Source: Eudoraea sp.
GTDB taxonomy: Bacteria; Bacteroidota; Bacteroidia; Flavobacteriales; Flavobacteriaceae
Direction of reading: 5' to 3'
Assembly (NCBI GenBank): GCA_024642325.1
Contig: JAHEBI010000004.1
Location: forward strand, 1 to 14,908
Length of the DNA: 14,908 bases
Of the stretch, positions 1 through 7,502 are shown piece after piece. Both the position numbers and the translations under genes were made by a program. Below the pieces are notes generated by a model. The model did no database searches. It was not told the DNA's origin and saw only the letters and a program-made list of their open reading frames with translations. The first letter of the stretch is position 1. Each line of letters starts with the position of its first letter.

Positions 1-31
1 AAATTTATTCGATTTAAGAACATATATAATT

Positions 32-1054
32 ATGGCATTAAAATTTTTGCTTTACATGATGGGAATACTCCTCACACAAACCTGTTCACAAACTAAAAGC
101 AGTATATTTTGGGTAAGTGGTATTAAAACGGAGTGCTCTTCCGGAGCTGGAAAAATGATGTGTTTAAATATCCATAGGGGGGAAGATCTCAGCAATGCTG
201 ATTGGGAAATTTTTTATGCCCCTATTGAAGGGTTTGTATTTGAAGAAGGTTTTCTGAAGAAAATAGCGGTGAAAGAAGAAAGGTTAGAAGTCAAAAATGT
301 TCCTGCCGATGCCTCATCCATCAAATATACATTGATCAGGGAGCTGGAAAAAGAACCCGATACGCGTGTTTTGGTAAAAGGCAGCTGGCTGTTGAATGGC
401 ATAAACGGCAAACCCATAAACAGGATGGTTACTTTGCCTACCATGGAACTAGATTTGAACTCCATGCGGGTAGGTGGCAATGATGGGTGTAACAACTATT
501 CCGGGAGGCTAGAGGATCTTACAGCAAGGAAAATTCAATTTAGCGAGATGGTCAGCACAAAAAAAAGCTGTATGAATAAGACCATCGATCATGAATACAA
601 TCAGGCATTAACCGATGTCAAGACCTATCAAATTATAGGTCCCAACCTCATGTTCTATAACAAAGACGGTAAAAAGGTATTATCCTTTATGAAACAGGAA
701 AAAACGGAGGAAGCAAATCAAAGGCTTCATGACATCTGGATTACAACACATATAAATGGACTGTCAATTAATCCCACGAAATCAGGGCCACTTATGGAAA
801 TCAGCCTTACAGAAATGAAATTGACAGGCAATGATGGTTGCAATGATTACACAGGCACCATAGAAAGTGTTTCGGCCTCCCGGTTAAAATTCGGCAAAAT
901 GGCATCAACACAAAAAATATGCGACATCATGGATATACCCGATACTTTCAATCAGGCATTGAATAAGGTTGCTACCTATAAACTGGAAGGTTTGAACCTG
1001 AGGTTACTGGATGAAAACGATAATGAAGTGCTTACTTTTCTAAAGGGAGATTAA
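32..1054 (+). CDS. Lipoprotein with DUF4377 and two tandem META (HslJ-like) domains
   Basis: Predicted envelope lipoprotein of 340 residues. A short hydrophobic N-terminus ends in a loose lipobox with Cys18 (LTQTC). Residues about 28-108 match the DUF4377 pattern, with conserved cysteines, a DW..FY stretch and an IEGF.FE motif. Two META domains follow, at about 115-221 and 232-338. Each carries the family core GNDGCN.Y.G (from residues 149 and 266), a K.C motif (C180, C297) and a closing VLxF strand. META domains occur in HslJ-type heat-shock or stress envelope proteins; no enzymatic activity is known. The architecture is seen directly, and a role in envelope stress is only family inference. 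The ATG at 32 gives the signal sequence. The gene stands alone on the plus strand, with no clear terminator after the stop and no visible link to the phosphate genes that follow. The two META copies have diverged, so this is an old internal duplication. Confidence 0.85.
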   Translation: MALKFLLYMMGILLTQTCSQTKSSIFWVSGIKTECSSGAGKMMCLNIHRGEDLSNADWEIFYAPIEGFVFEEGFLKKIAVKEERLEVKNVPADASSIKYTLIRELEKEPDTRVLVKGSWLLNGINGKPINRMVTLPTMELDLNSMRVGGNDGCNNYSGRLEDLTARKIQFSEMVSTKKSCMNKTIDHEYNQALTDVKTYQIIGPNLMFYNKDGKKVLSFMKQEKTEEANQRLHDIWITTHINGLSINPTKSGPLMEISLTEMKLTGNDGCNDYTGTIESVSASRLKFGKMASTQKICDIMDIPDTFNQALNKVATYKLEGLNLRLLDENDNEVLTFLKGD

Positions 1055-1076
1055 ATTAGAATATCCTTGACAAATT

Positions 1077-1193
1077 TTATTCGATATCGGGCCTTATGGC
1101 GGCTCGCAACCTAAACTCCAACTGTCTGGATTTGTTAGGATCAATCTCCATATTTGGGATTAATTTAGGTGTAAGGAAAACAATATTCTGAAT
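1077..1193 (-). pseudogene. Probable C-terminal remnant of an unidentified gene
   Basis: Between the META lipoprotein and the Na/Pi transporter, the minus strand stays open for 38 codons, from just after an in-frame TAA at 1194-1196 to a TAA at 1077-1079. The translation has protein-like composition: a hydrophobic start (NIVFLTPKLIPN), then an acidic/basic stretch (MEIDPNKSRQ) and a tail LEFRLRAAIRPDIE. The sequence is also richer in G+C than ordinary intergenic DNA here. It looks like the last exon-like piece of a degraded gene whose 5' part was lost when the neighbourhood rearranged, because the Na/Pi gene now occupies the other strand upstream. The internal ATG would also allow a 24-residue peptide. 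I do not recognise the family. Confidence 0.35.
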
Positions 1194-1251
1194 TTACTTA
1201 GAATCCGCCTTTTGTTTATTTAATTTTAATGAATAAACATCCGGTAGAAAG

Positions 1252-3012
1252 ATGGATTACGGGTTTACAGATATTTTACACCTGATTGGCTCATTGGGCT
1301 TATTCCTGTTTGGAATGAAAGTAATGAGTGACGCCTTGCTGCGGCTCGCTGGGAATAAAATGCGATCTATTCTTGCCACCATGACTTCCAACAGGTTTTT
1401 AGGCATAGTGACGGGTTTTCTCATTACCTCTGTAATACAATCATCATCTGCTACCACGCTTATGCTTGTAAGCTTTTCCAATGCTTCTTTGCTAACCCTG
1501 CCGGAGGCCATAAGTGTAATCATGGGGGCAAATATTGGGACCACCATAACAGCCTGGCTAATAACGCTGCTTGGATTTAAGGTAAGCATGAGTTCTATTG
1601 CACTTCCCTTGGTGGGGTTTGGGTTTTTATTCACTTTTTCCAAAAAAGAACAAACCAAAAACTGGGGAGGTTTTATCATCGGATTTGCAATTTTGTTTAT
1701 TGGATTGCAGTTTTTAAAGGATGCCATGCCCAATATTGATGAGAATCCTCAAATTCTTGAATTTCTTAAACAGTATACCAATGCCGGTTTTTGGTCGGTG
1801 CTTCTTTTTTTATTAATTGGCACTATACTTACCCTGATCATTCAGTCTTCCAGTGCCACTATGGCACTTACCTTAATAATGACTGCTCAGGGCTGGATTC
1901 CATTTGAATTGGCTGCGGCCATGGTATTGGGAGAGAATATTGGCACCACAATTACGGCCAATATTGCTGCAATTGTTGCTAATTATCAGGCAAAAAGGAC
2001 AGCAAGGGCCCATTTAATTTTTAATTTACTGGGCGTAATCTGGATGCTGGCCTTGTTCTATCCATTTTTACAGATGATAAGTTGGTTGGTTCAGAAATTA
2101 GGTGCTTCATCTCCATTTGTAATTGCTGCTTCCATACCTGTTGCTATTTCCTTGTTCCACACTTTTTTTAATATTCTGAATACATTTATTCTGGTATGGT
2201 TTATAAAGCCCATCTCCCTGTTGGTTGAAAAAATGGTGCCTGAAATTATTACACCGGATATGGCCATAGAAGTACCAAAATATTTAGACGAGAAAATGTT
2301 GAAATATCCGGAAACTGCAATTGCCTCAATTATTAATGAAACGAAATATTTATATAAAAATGCCATTTTTGAAATTGTAGCCCATGCATTAAATATTCAC
2401 CGGGAAGATATAATATCAGATATTAAACCCAAAACTGTAATCAAAAAGTCAACAAAGGATTTTAAAACGGATGTACGGGCATTGTACTTAAGAAAAGTAA
2501 AAACTATTTATGGAGAAATAATAAAGTTTGCCGTACATGCCCAAAGTAGACTTAAGTTGAATGACAGCCAAAACAATCAAATAATGGAACTAAAAGTGGC
2601 CAACAGGAAAATGGTTGAAATAATTCGCAATGTGCTTGATTTGGGAAATAATGTTTCAAAATATTTAGCTTCGGACAATAAATATATTAAAAAAGTATAT
2701 GATTCATTCCGGCAAAAAGTAGTTGAGGTATTACGGGTTATTTATTTATTCCGTACAGTAAAAGAAAAAGAACAATATCATCAAAAACTATTGATGCTAA
2801 GGCAAAAAACGAAAGAGAATATTCTTAAAAGTAATCTGGAAATTGACCGCTTAATTAGAAAAGACTTAATAACAACTGATATGGCTTCTTCTCTTGTGAA
2901 TGATACCGATAACCTGAACAGTCTGATAAAAGAACTTATCGAAGTTGCCGAAATACTTTATGGGCATTCTGGCACATTATTTAATGAGACAAAAGACACA
3001 AATAATAATTAG
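1252..3012 (+). CDS. Na+/phosphate cotransporter with C-terminal PhoU-like domain
   Basis: Inner-membrane sodium-dependent phosphate carrier of the NptA / Na-Pi cotransporter II family (586 residues). The two inverted family repeats are plain: QSSSATT at residues 63-69 followed by GANIGTT at 92-98, and QSSSATM at 198-204 followed by GENIGTT at 228-234. These QSSS segments line the Na+/Pi binding site in the family. Membrane segments run to about residue 335. From about 345 to 575 the protein is hydrophilic and helical, with the spacing of a PhoU-like helical bundle, as is common in bacterial members. The ATG at 1252 begins directly before the first membrane helix. The gene is convergent with the PiT-type transporter at 3109-5394, so two phosphate importers of different families meet tail to tail. 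Unlike the minus-strand genes nearby, I find no 11-bp TAAC repeats upstream. It may also export phosphate when the gradient allows; direction cannot be told from sequence. Confidence 0.93.
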   Translation: MDYGFTDILHLIGSLGLFLFGMKVMSDALLRLAGNKMRSILATMTSNRFLGIVTGFLITSVIQSSSATTLMLVSFSNASLLTLPEAISVIMGANIGTTITAWLITLLGFKVSMSSIALPLVGFGFLFTFSKKEQTKNWGGFIIGFAILFIGLQFLKDAMPNIDENPQILEFLKQYTNAGFWSVLLFLLIGTILTLIIQSSSATMALTLIMTAQGWIPFELAAAMVLGENIGTTITANIAAIVANYQAKRTARAHLIFNLLGVIWMLALFYPFLQMISWLVQKLGASSPFVIAASIPVAISLFHTFFNILNTFILVWFIKPISLLVEKMVPEIITPDMAIEVPKYLDEKMLKYPETAIASIINETKYLYKNAIFEIVAHALNIHREDIISDIKPKTVIKKSTKDFKTDVRALYLRKVKTIYGEIIKFAVHAQSRLKLNDSQNNQIMELKVANRKMVEIIRNVLDLGNNVSKYLASDNKYIKKVYDSFRQKVVEVLRVIYLFRTVKEKEQYHQKLLMLRQKTKENILKSNLEIDRLIRKDLITTDMASSLVNDTDNLNSLIKELIEVAEILYGHSGTLFNETKDTNNN

Positions 3013-3041
3013 AAGGACACATTAGCCCTAACAAAGTAAAA

Positions 3042-3081
3042 TGCACCTTAAATAGACCTCAATGGATCAAAATAAGGTGCA
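3042..3081. terminator. Hairpin between convergent phosphate transporters
   Basis: A perfect 9-bp inverted repeat (TGCACCTTA at 3042-3050, TAAGGTGCA at 3073-3081) encloses a 22-nt loop that can itself pair through GACC and GGATC. On the minus strand it is followed by TTTTAC, and on the plus strand by AAATTTG. It lies between the stops of two convergent genes and probably acts as a terminator in both directions, though the U-tracts are weak. Confidence 0.6.
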
Positions 3082-3108
3082 AATTTGATGTTATACGTGA
3101 TAGCTAAT

Positions 3109-5394
3109 CTATTCTCTTGCAAGATCAACGCTGCGATCGTGCATATCATAATATAATTCGAGCAAATTGATAGTCGCTGTCATCAAATCCTTCGTTTCCA
3201 AAAGAAGTGAAAAATACAAGGTGGTGTTTTTTGGACTGGATTCTTCCGAACGGGTTCTTTGGACTTGTTTTTCAACTTTAAGAGAAACCATTTGAAACAA
3301 TTCTTCCTTATGTTGTAATATCTTTCCTATTTCTTCAAAAGAACGATTATCAAATGCCTGTTTGGAACGGTTAAGAAGGGATTCCATTTCCTGATTTATT
3401 TCGGTGAGTTCTTTAACCTGATTATACTTTAATTTTTTATGATTATTGTTTACATGCTTATGGGTGATTTTTGTAATATATTCAAGAGATTGTGTAATAT
3501 CTGTTAAATAGCCCAGAATATTTATATAAAAATTACTTGCCTCTATACCACTATCATCAAGATTTTTAATAAAGTAAAATAAGTGGTCTCTTAGATCATC
3601 TATTTCATCCGATAATTTAACAACATTTTTCTTATTCTTTTTAAGGGTATCCAAATCTTGTTTCGCCAAACCGTCTATGCTATTTCTATAAAGCTTACTA
3701 CTCCTTTTAAGTACTTTAGAAATATTATGAGCACTTTCTTCTATTACGCCCTGTATGGAACTACTTTCCGATCTTACCAACATATCCTCAGCGCGTATTG
3801 CCTTGGCTTTTCTGTTATAGGAAATATAATTCCTTGCCAGCAATAAAACGGAAACCAACAGTAATACCGCAATGGCGGCTCCTTTGCCAAAACTAATAAT
3901 AGCTAAAATAATACCTGCGGCCAGGAATGCAATAATTGCAGTTGCAAACCAACCTCCAATTACATTCAATACACCAGCCACTCTGTACACCGCACTTTCG
4001 CTTCCCCAGGCACGATCTGCAAGAGAGGTTCCCATGGCGACCATAAATGTGACATAGGTTGTAGACAAAGGCAATTTATAAGAGGTTGCAACTGAGATCA
4101 GGATACCAGCCACCATGAGGTTTACGGCAGCTCTAACCATATCAAAAGCTGCATATTCATGTATTTTTCCCTTTGGCAAGGCAAGGGTAGGTTTTTTAAA
4201 TTGCCTGTTAATTCTTTCAAGCAGGGAATTTGGTATTACCGATTCAGTATAACTGGAGACTAAAATTGAAAACCTTACCAAACCTCTGGACAAGTTATTT
4301 GGTTTAAAACGTTCTTTTCCATCTCCCTCTCTTGCCAGATTAATCTCAGTATCCGCAACATGTCGCGCTTTTTTTGAAAACCATAAAGTGGCTACCATTA
4401 CCATTCCTGAAATGAAAAGTAAAATTGTAGGTGTAGGTACTTTAGAAGCCAATACTTCCATACTAAAATCTGAAGCCGCTACTCCTGAAACTGTCCATGC
4501 CTCATAAGACTGATATGCTGCAATGGGCACACCAATAAAGTTTACCAAATCATTTCCTGCAAAAGCCAATGCCAAAGCGAAAGTACCTACCCCAATAATT
4601 AATTTATAAATATTGGTTTTGGTAAAATTCACCAATATCAGAGATAATAAAGACCAAAACACAAAACTGATCAGAATAATAGGCACTACCTGTTCTTCAA
4701 GGAAGGCACTAATTTTCATACCCCCGATAAGGTCATAACTCTGGCCGGCATAAGGAGTTCCATTTATACCTTTCATAAATATAAAATAAGTTATAGCTGT
4801 TAATGCTACTCCTCCAAAAATTGCACCTACCCACCTGGATTTTTTTTCAAAATCAAATGATAGTAAAATTCGGGAAACCCATTGTACAAAGGCCCCAACG
4901 GAAAAAGCTATTACAACAGACAGCAATATTCCCATGATTATCTGAAACGCCTTTTCATTATTGATGTATTTTACCACGTCGTAAAAACTCCCGTTATCGG
5001 CACCTATTTTTATAAGTGACATGGCTACAGCAGCACCCAACAATTCAAATACAATAGAAACAGTCGTAGATGTGGGCATACCCAGAGTGTTAAAGAAATC
5101 CAATAACAGGATATCGGTAATCATTACGGCCATGAAAATGAACATAATCTCATCAAAGTAAAATTCTCCCGGGTTGAAGATTCCCTTTCTTGCAACTTCC
5201 ATCATTCCACTGGAAAAAATAGCACCACATGCTATACCCAAACTGGCCACGATCATAATTGTCCTGAACGAAATAGCCTTGGAGCCGACTGCAGAATTTA
5301 AAAAATTAACCGCATCATTGCTTACCCCAACTACCAGATCTGCAATGGCCAAAGCCGCCAAAGCCACGATCATAATAAAATAAATATTATCCAT
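3109..5394 (-). CDS. PiT-family inorganic phosphate transporter fused to PhoU-like domain
   Basis: Inner-membrane inorganic phosphate transporter (PiT / PF01384 family), 761 residues, much longer than a minimal PiT. The duplicated PiT signature is visible: GVSNDAVNFLNSAVGSKA at residues 23-40 with GMPTSTTVS at 105-113, and FAGNDLVNFIGVPIAA at 278-293 with LPLSTTYVT at 441-449. The membrane part ends near residue 525. Residues about 545-755 form a charged, helix-rich cytoplasmic tail resembling PhoU/DUF47 proteins, which are often encoded separately next to pit genes. The natural fusion suggests built-in regulation or coupling of uptake. It follows the porin gene on the same strand after a 76-bp gap that carries its own candidate promoter and Pho box, so it can be transcribed with the porin or alone. 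Family assignment is firm; regulation by the tail is inferred. Confidence 0.93.
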   Translation of the reverse strand: MDNIYFIMIVALAALAIADLVVGVSNDAVNFLNSAVGSKAISFRTIMIVASLGIACGAIFSSGMMEVARKGIFNPGEFYFDEIMFIFMAVMITDILLLDFFNTLGMPTSTTVSIVFELLGAAVAMSLIKIGADNGSFYDVVKYINNEKAFQIIMGILLSVVIAFSVGAFVQWVSRILLSFDFEKKSRWVGAIFGGVALTAITYFIFMKGINGTPYAGQSYDLIGGMKISAFLEEQVVPIILISFVFWSLLSLILVNFTKTNIYKLIIGVGTFALALAFAGNDLVNFIGVPIAAYQSYEAWTVSGVAASDFSMEVLASKVPTPTILLFISGMVMVATLWFSKKARHVADTEINLAREGDGKERFKPNNLSRGLVRFSILVSSYTESVIPNSLLERINRQFKKPTLALPKGKIHEYAAFDMVRAAVNLMVAGILISVATSYKLPLSTTYVTFMVAMGTSLADRAWGSESAVYRVAGVLNVIGGWFATAIIAFLAAGIILAIISFGKGAAIAVLLLVSVLLLARNYISYNRKAKAIRAEDMLVRSESSSIQGVIEESAHNISKVLKRSSKLYRNSIDGLAKQDLDTLKKNKKNVVKLSDEIDDLRDHLFYFIKNLDDSGIEASNFYINILGYLTDITQSLEYITKITHKHVNNNHKKLKYNQVKELTEINQEMESLLNRSKQAFDNRSFEEIGKILQHKEELFQMVSLKVEKQVQRTRSEESSPKNTTLYFSLLLETKDLMTATINLLELYYDMHDRSVDLARE

Positions 5395-5424
5395 AATATT
5401 CTAGAAGTATTAATTCGTAAATAT

Positions 5425-5461
5425 CTAAAGTATGCATTTTTAAATTGTTACCTTAAGGTTA
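5425..5461 (-). promoter_or_regulatory. Candidate Pho box and promoter of the PiT gene
   Basis: Reading the minus strand, TAACC (5461-5457) and TAACA (5450-5446) are two direct repeats exactly 11 bp apart. They are followed 13 bp later by TACTTTAG (5432-5425), one mismatch from the Bacteroidota -7 consensus TAnnTTTG. Spacing and position resemble PhoB/PhoP-activated promoters, where 11-bp repeats replace the -35 element. The repeats start only 10 bp beyond the porin stop codon. A 10-bp palindrome (ACCTTAAGGT, 5450-5459) overlaps them. Confidence 0.5.
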
Positions 5462-5470
5462 TTATTTGTA

Positions 5471-6679
5471 TTAAAAATGCAGATCCATTTGTAACCGGTA
5501 TAAAACCCTGTTCGTGCCCCCGTTGACGTCAAAATAACTAATATCTGTCTGTACTTTTAATTTGTGCCCAACAAAATACTTAGAAAGACCTAACGTATAT
5601 TGATCTGTTGGATTCAGGCCAGTAATTTCCTGGTCAAAATTAATATCTGAAAATCTCCCGGCTACTGCCCAGTTATTAGGAAAGACATAACCTGCCTGGA
5701 GGTTAATTCCATTCCCAACCCTAACAACATCTCCGGTCTCTGTGCCATCAGAATTTTTTGCTATTGGGTCTTTTGCATCTCTGTTGGCATATTCCCCCAT
5801 AAATGAGAATCCTCTGTATTTGAACATTGCATCAACAAACAAGGTGCTGATTGTAGTTTCATAAAATCCCACATCATTTTCCATAAAAGACCCCAGGTTG
5901 CTTCTCGTTTTTACGGCATGATCATTAATATCATAAGTTGCGGCTACCATTAATTTAGGCATATCTTCCCTTTCGAGATCAGCCCCTATATAATCACCTT
6001 TATTCTTGAAATTACCTAAAGGCAAGAATTCCAATCTTCCCGTATACTGGTGCCCCCCATAATTACCAAGAACCACGTTTCTTCCTTCACCCTGAGAGAT
6101 AGCAAATTTCTCACGCATTAGAAAAGTATCCGAAAAATTTATATGGTGTCTTATTTGAATTCCTAAATCCCTATCAATATTAAACCCGGCATTTAACAAG
6201 GATCGGTCTACCAACGCCAGGTTTGCAGATGAAATTACTCGTTCAATATTTCCCGGAAGTTTGGTCTGCCCAACCCACAATTCAAAATTTTCATAAAAAT
6301 TCCACATAACTACTGCGTCTAGGATATAGAGGGGAGCATTATTCGTAAATTCTGAAGATCCTGCAATATCCCTGTTTGACAAGCCCAATTCTAATTTATA
6401 TTTAAGTTTTGGACTATAAGCAAAACCATCAAATTTTAAGCGTGCTCTCCGAATCAAAAAGTTTGTTTCAGGATTAATAAGACCGCCTTCAGGATCCTTT
6501 TCCCAGGTAGCACTTGTTAAAATTTGAACACGGGCAGCAATCTTCATGCTCCACGTACTATCTTTCCCCATCAAATTAAATATTCCTTTCCCAAAGACAC
6601 CCGGGGAATTGGTTTCCTGCGATATTACTGTAGAAGAAGAGGCTAAAATAAGTGCTAGTGTAAGCAACTTAATTTTCAT
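5471..6679 (-). CDS. Phosphate-selective porin O/P family outer-membrane channel
   Basis: Outer-membrane beta-barrel porin of the OprO/OprP family (PF07396), 402 residues. An N-terminal signal peptide (MKIKLLTLALILASSSTVISQ) is followed by the alternating polar/aromatic strands of a barrel, and the chain ends in LQMDLHF with the terminal Phe that BamA recognises. Family-like segments include the early FLIRRARLKFDGFAYSPKLKYK stretch near residues 74-95, the WNFYENFELWVGQTKLPGN segment near 130-148, and the late YTLGLSKYFVGHKLKVQTD region. Pseudomonas OprP is anion and phosphate specific, but many Bacteroidota members have untested selectivity, so phosphate is supported mainly by context: the next gene is a PiT carrier and the promoter has Pho-box-like repeats. 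No clear terminator separates it from the PiT gene, which allows partial co-transcription. Confidence 0.88.
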   Translation of the reverse strand: MKIKLLTLALILASSSTVISQETNSPGVFGKGIFNLMGKDSTWSMKIAARVQILTSATWEKDPEGGLINPETNFLIRRARLKFDGFAYSPKLKYKLELGLSNRDIAGSSEFTNNAPLYILDAVVMWNFYENFELWVGQTKLPGNIERVISSANLALVDRSLLNAGFNIDRDLGIQIRHHINFSDTFLMREKFAISQGEGRNVVLGNYGGHQYTGRLEFLPLGNFKNKGDYIGADLEREDMPKLMVAATYDINDHAVKTRSNLGSFMENDVGFYETTISTLFVDAMFKYRGFSFMGEYANRDAKDPIAKNSDGTETGDVVRVGNGINLQAGYVFPNNWAVAGRFSDINFDQEITGLNPTDQYTLGLSKYFVGHKLKVQTDISYFDVNGGTNRVLYRLQMDLHF

Positions 6680-6702
6680 AAATGATTAGTTTTTGTCAGG
6701 GA

Positions 6703-6747
6703 CAAAGTACTAACCTTTCTGTTAATATAACGTTAACAGAATATTAA
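6703..6747 (-). promoter_or_regulatory. Candidate Pho box and promoter of the porin gene
   Basis: On the minus strand three hexamers, TTAATA (6747-6742), TTAACG (6736-6731) and TTAACA (6725-6720), stand at exact 11-bp steps with 5-bp spacers. This is the layout and near-consensus of the TTAACA-N5 repeats bound by PhoP in Bacillus. A -7-like GTACTTTG or TACTTTGT lies at 6710-6702, about 10 bp downstream, and the porin start codon is at 6679. The same bases also make a perfect 9-bp inverted repeat, TTCTGTTAA (6717-6725) and TTAACAGAA (6733-6741), so a dimeric repressor site is an alternative. Confidence 0.55.
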
Positions 6748-6751
6748 GTTA

Positions 6752-6784
6752 TAAAACAAAAAAACTGCCTTGGCCAAAGGCAGT
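6752..6784 (-). terminator. Strong orphan intrinsic terminator
   Basis: An 8-bp perfect stem (ACTGCCTT at 6764-6771, AAGGCAGT at 6777-6784) with a 5-nt loop is followed, on the minus strand only, by a run of T with one G. It is a textbook intrinsic terminator, but no protein gene ends upstream of it on that strand: the next gene in that direction, at 7063, is on the plus strand. It sits just upstream of the porin promoter and would shield it from read-through. Confidence 0.8.
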
Positions 6785-6923
6785 CATTAGAATTCACAAG
6801 AAATAGTCGACAAAAACTAATATTCAATATGAAATTGCTAAGTATGGTGTTTAAACACTGAAGCAAATCTCAATAAAAGTTATGAGGTATATGTAATGAG
6901 AAGATTAAATTATTATTAATGTT
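6757..6923 (-). ncRNA. Possible small RNA ending at the orphan terminator
   Basis: The terminator at 6752-6784 needs a transcript, and the minus strand from 7062 to 6785 has only trivial reading frames (14 codons or fewer from ATG in those I checked). A -7-like TATCTTTA lies at 6936-6929 on the minus strand, seven of eight fits to TAnnTTTG when the two free positions are counted. It would start an RNA of about 165 nt near 6923. No good -33 TTTG is seen. A 12-bp palindrome (GTGTTTAAACAC, 6847-6858) lies within the proposed RNA. The 5' end is a guess, and a lost gene that left only its terminator is the main alternative. Confidence 0.3.
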
Positions 6924-6963
6924 ATTTGTAAAGATAGGAGTGTAAAATACTATAAATCATTAT

Positions 6964-6993
6964 GTAACGTTTTTAATGTAAAAATAACGTTAC
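6964..6993. repeat. Inverted repeat GTAACGTT/AACGTTAC
   Basis: GTAACGTT (6964-6971) and AACGTTAC (6986-6993) form a perfect 8-bp inverted repeat centred about 22 bp apart, two helical turns. AT-only spacer sequence lies between them, and each arm contains the palindrome AACGTT. It lies just upstream of the -33 element of the 7063 gene, which is a natural place for a dimeric regulator. The AACGTT core recurs once more in this gap, inside the porin promoter (6729-6734). Confidence 0.4.
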
Positions 6994-7000
6994 GTAAAAG

Positions 7001-7030
7001 TTGATTTAAGGTTAAAAATATTTATCTTTA
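7001..7030 (+). promoter_or_regulatory. Promoter of the YwqK-like gene
   Basis: TTG (7001-7003) and TATCTTTA (7023-7030) fit the Bacteroidota -33 / -7 pattern (TTG ... TAnnTTTG) with a 19-bp spacer. This places the start near 7037 and leaves a leader of about 25 nt before the ATG at 7063. Confidence 0.45.
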
Positions 7031-7062
7031 TCATAGTTAATGAATTTGAAAAAAGCACCAAG

Positions 7063-7422
7063 ATGAAGAAAGCAGTTATATTTATGGCGATAACATTTGT
7101 CACAGTATTGGCTTATGGACAGGAAAACAAAGTACAGAAATTTAATAAAGAGACCAACTTAATAGAAGTTACCGACTATCATGATAATGGTATAATCAGC
7201 CAGGAAGGGACTTTTAATTTAAATGGTGAATTACACGGTGAATGGATAAGCTATGACGCTTCAGGCAATAAACTATCTCAGGGTAGCTATGTAAATGGTC
7301 GTAAGTCTGGCAAATGGATTTTCTGGACCAATAATACTATAAAGGAAGTAGAATACAGCAATAATGAAATTGCCAGCATTAACGGAGTAAAGAATTCTTC
7401 AAGAATAGCCGACAATCATTAA
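7063..7422 (+). CDS. Small secreted YwqK/MORN-like repeat protein
   Basis: Protein of 119 residues with a clear Sec signal peptide (MKKAVIFMAITFVTVLAYGQ). Two to three short MORN-like repeats of the YwqK type follow: residues about 42-62 (NGIISQEGTFNLNGELHGEW), 63-85 (SYDASGNKLSQGSYVNGRKSGKW) and a degraded third (FWTNNTIKEVEYSNNEI). The G.W spacing is typical. Databases often label such proteins as YwqK-family antitoxins; there is no toxin partner here and a signal peptide argues against that role. Flavobacteria carry many such small secreted proteins of unknown function. It has its own promoter and a strong terminator. It is divergent from the porin gene across a 383-bp gap, and its role in the phosphate cluster is unknown. 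Confidence 0.8.
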   Translation: MKKAVIFMAITFVTVLAYGQENKVQKFNKETNLIEVTDYHDNGIISQEGTFNLNGELHGEWISYDASGNKLSQGSYVNGRKSGKWIFWTNNTIKEVEYSNNEIASINGVKNSSRIADNH

Positions 7423-7452
7423 TATATTATGGTATTAATCATAAAATAAAAT

Positions 7453-7480
7453 ATCCCGCTTTTGGCGGGATGTTTTATTT
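7453..7480. terminator. Bidirectional intrinsic terminator
   Basis: ATCCCGC (7453-7459) pairs with GCGGGAT (7465-7471) around a 5-nt loop. T-rich sequence follows on the plus strand (GTTTTATTTT), and on the minus strand ATTTTATTTTAT follows. It lies between the convergent stops of the YwqK-like gene (7422) and the CarbopepD-domain gene (7503) and serves both. Confidence 0.85.
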
Positions 7481-7502
7481 TACAACTTATTTTAAATTTT
7501 TT

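Noticed and set aside
214..495. Minus-strand open frame inside the META lipoprotein gene
   Set aside because: Low-complexity Ser/Phe-rich translation opposite a well-supported gene, with no family match or signal; it is an antisense shadow. The same applies to the frames opposite the Na/Pi (1257-1733, 2091-2366), PiT, lipoprotein, TonB receptor and dgt genes.
1149..1156. CATATTTG as -7 box of the Na/Pi gene
   Set aside because: One mismatch to TAnnTTTG, but the only TTTG upstream (1131-1134) is just 14 bp away, too close, and the site lies inside the coding remnant.
7063..7422. Toxin-antitoxin system (YwqK antitoxin label)
   Set aside because: The protein has a signal peptide and no adjacent toxin gene; the label comes from family naming, not function.
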